Positions 63,269 to 64,000 of a stretch of DNA of 64,000 nt are shown piece after piece. The notes below the pieces were generated by a model, which was not told where the DNA came from, did not search any database, and saw only the letters and a program-made list of their open reading frames with translations. The translations under genes and the position numbers were made by a program. The stretch is taken from positions 1 to 64,000 of the forward strand of contig CAZTJC010000005.1 of NCBI GenBank assembly GCA_964613945.1, written 5' to 3'. The DNA is from JAVVHH01 sp964613945 (lineage in GTDB: Bacteria > Pseudomonadota > Alphaproteobacteria > Acetobacterales > Acetobacteraceae). Each line of letters opens with the position of its first letter. The stretch's first letter is position 1.

Positions 63269-64000
63269 GAGGGCGACCGAGATAGACGTCCTGAACGATG
63301 GTGCTGGAACGGATGTCCGCCGGGCTACCCTCGAACAGCAGGCGGCCGGTCGCCAACACGGTGATCCGCTCGACCAGGTTCAAGACCAGGTCCATGTCGT
63401 GTTCGATGAGCACCACTGTCATGCTGCTGGGAAGGCCGCGCACGATGTCGGCGACGACGCCGCGCTCGGAGGGCGACAATCCGGCCGCCGGCTCGTCCAA
63501 CATCAGCACCGAAGGGGTGGCCGCGAGCGCCATCGCCAGCTCGAGTTGCCGTTGTTCCCCATAGGAGAGAACGGCGACGGGCGTGTCCAAGGGGGCCTGG
63601 ATGCGGGCGCCCTCCAGCGCGCGGGCCACGTGGGCGCTCTGCTCCGCATTCAGGCGATCCCCCCCAAACAAGGGGAAGTGTCGCCCCGCGGTGCCGCGGA
63701 GCGCCAGCCGCATGCTTTGCGCGATGGTGAGGCGCGGAAACAGGTTGGTGACCTGGAAGGTGCGGCACAGGCCCAGCGCGGCGCGGCGATGTGTCGGCAT
63801 GCGGGTCACGTCGCGCCCGTTCAGCACGATACGGCCCGCGCTGGCCCGGACGGCGCCGGTAACAGCGTTGAACAGCGTCGTCTTGCCGGCACCGTTCGGA
63901 CCGATGATCGCGCGGCGCTCGCCGGCCGGAATCTCGAGGCTGACCGCGTCGACGGCGGCCAGGCCCCCGAAGCGGACGGAGATGTTCTGCAGGCTAAGGG
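63261..64000 (-). CDS. livG: LivG-like ABC ATPase, LIV system 3, 5' end beyond window
   Basis: The coding frame is open to the window edge. Before the internal GTG at 63827 it reads LSLQNISVRFGGLAAVDAVS and then Walker A GPNGAGKTT (about 63891-63917), so that GTG is not the start. Downstream come AVLSYGEQRQLELAMALA (SYGE signature), VLMLDEPAAGLSPSE, LIEHDMDLVLNLVE and DVYLGRPHA. LivM, LivH and a binding protein probably lie beyond the right edge. Confidence 0.9.
   Translation of the reverse strand, partial: LSLQNISVRFGGLAAVDAVSLEIPAGERRAIIGPNGAGKTTLFNAVTGAVRASAGRIVLNGRDVTRMPTHRRAALGLCRTFQVTNLFPRLTIAQSMRLALRGTAGRHFPLFGGDRLNAEQSAHVARALEGARIQAPLDTPVAVLSYGEQRQLELAMALAATPSVLMLDEPAAGLSPSERGVVADIVRGLPSSMTVVLIEHDMDLVLNLVERITVLATGRLLFEGSPADIRSSTIVQDVYLGRPHA

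Noticed and set aside
63261..63827. LivG of system 3 starting at 63827
   Set aside because: Walker A lies upstream of that GTG in the same frame; the gene is cut by the window edge.

Overview
The window looks like a piece of a draft chromosome from a high-GC alphaproteobacterium. An acetobacteracean or related rhodospirillalean is my inference from the high GC, the many solute-binding-protein transporters, the 'cyclase' and Ldh2 families, and the style of the giant Ig-repeat protein; no rRNA or marker gene is present to confirm it. Three runs of exactly 100 N (12826-12925, 14546-14645, 29190-29289) are scaffold gaps of unknown true size. Each interrupts or truncates real genes.

Region 1 (1-11.7 kb) is accessory in character. 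It has a decayed ISL3-type transposase remnant at the left edge, an AT-rich leader with two dyads, one 8.3-kb gene for a 2765-residue Ig-like repeat protein ending in three DUF5648-like modules, a YhcG/DUF1016-type PDDEXK nuclease, and an exported methyltransferase-like protein. The giant gene carries two 1781-bp segments that appear identical base for base.

Region 2 (11.7-20.8 kb) is a divergent unit around a GntR/FCD regulator. Leftward run an FAH-family hydrolase, an intradiol ring-cleavage dioxygenase (3' end lost in a gap), an orphan Leu/Ile/Val-type binding protein (5' end lost in the same gap), a MetE-like zinc methyltransferase (gapped) and a cyclase/metal-dependent hydrolase. Rightward run an NMT1/SsuA-like importer (binding protein, permease, ATPase, second permease) and a NodB-type deacetylase, every junction overlapping by 4 bp.

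Region 3 (20.9-45.7 kb) holds a TetR regulator, a 2,6-dihydroxypyridine-3-monooxygenase-like flavoprotein, two complete branched-chain-amino-acid-type (LIV) ABC importers, a CocE/NonD hydrolase, an ACMSD-type amidohydrolase, two beta-hydroxyacid dehydrogenases, a luciferase-like monooxygenase, a three-subunit molybdenum hydroxylase, a VOC protein, a cyclase, a HisD-like dehydrogenase, an SDR and a flavin reductase. Several promoters share a short dyad resembling ATCGWWCGAT, suggesting one unrecognised regulator.

Region 4 (45.7-62.6 kb) holds a LysR regulator, then a TetR-centred divergent regulon. Leftward: TetR, cyclase, TctC, a mandelate-racemase-family enzyme, TctB, TctA, an enol-lactonase-like hydrolase and a Gfo/Idh/MocA oxidoreductase. 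Rightward: BKACE, a Tat-exported amidohydrolase, a second TctC, a cupin and an Ldh2 dehydrogenase. A perfect 16-bp palindrome sits in the divergent promoter, and 14 bp of it recur upstream of the SDR at 59.6 kb. An LVIVD-repeat secreted protein and a small exported Cys-rich protein follow. The window ends in a third LIV importer (LivF, partial LivG) joined to an allantoinase/PuuE-like deacetylase.

Together, about 50 kb reads as a catabolic island: importers feeding oxidative and hydrolytic enzymes for cyclic, probably aromatic or N-heterocyclic, acids and amides. Substrates cannot be named from sequence alone.
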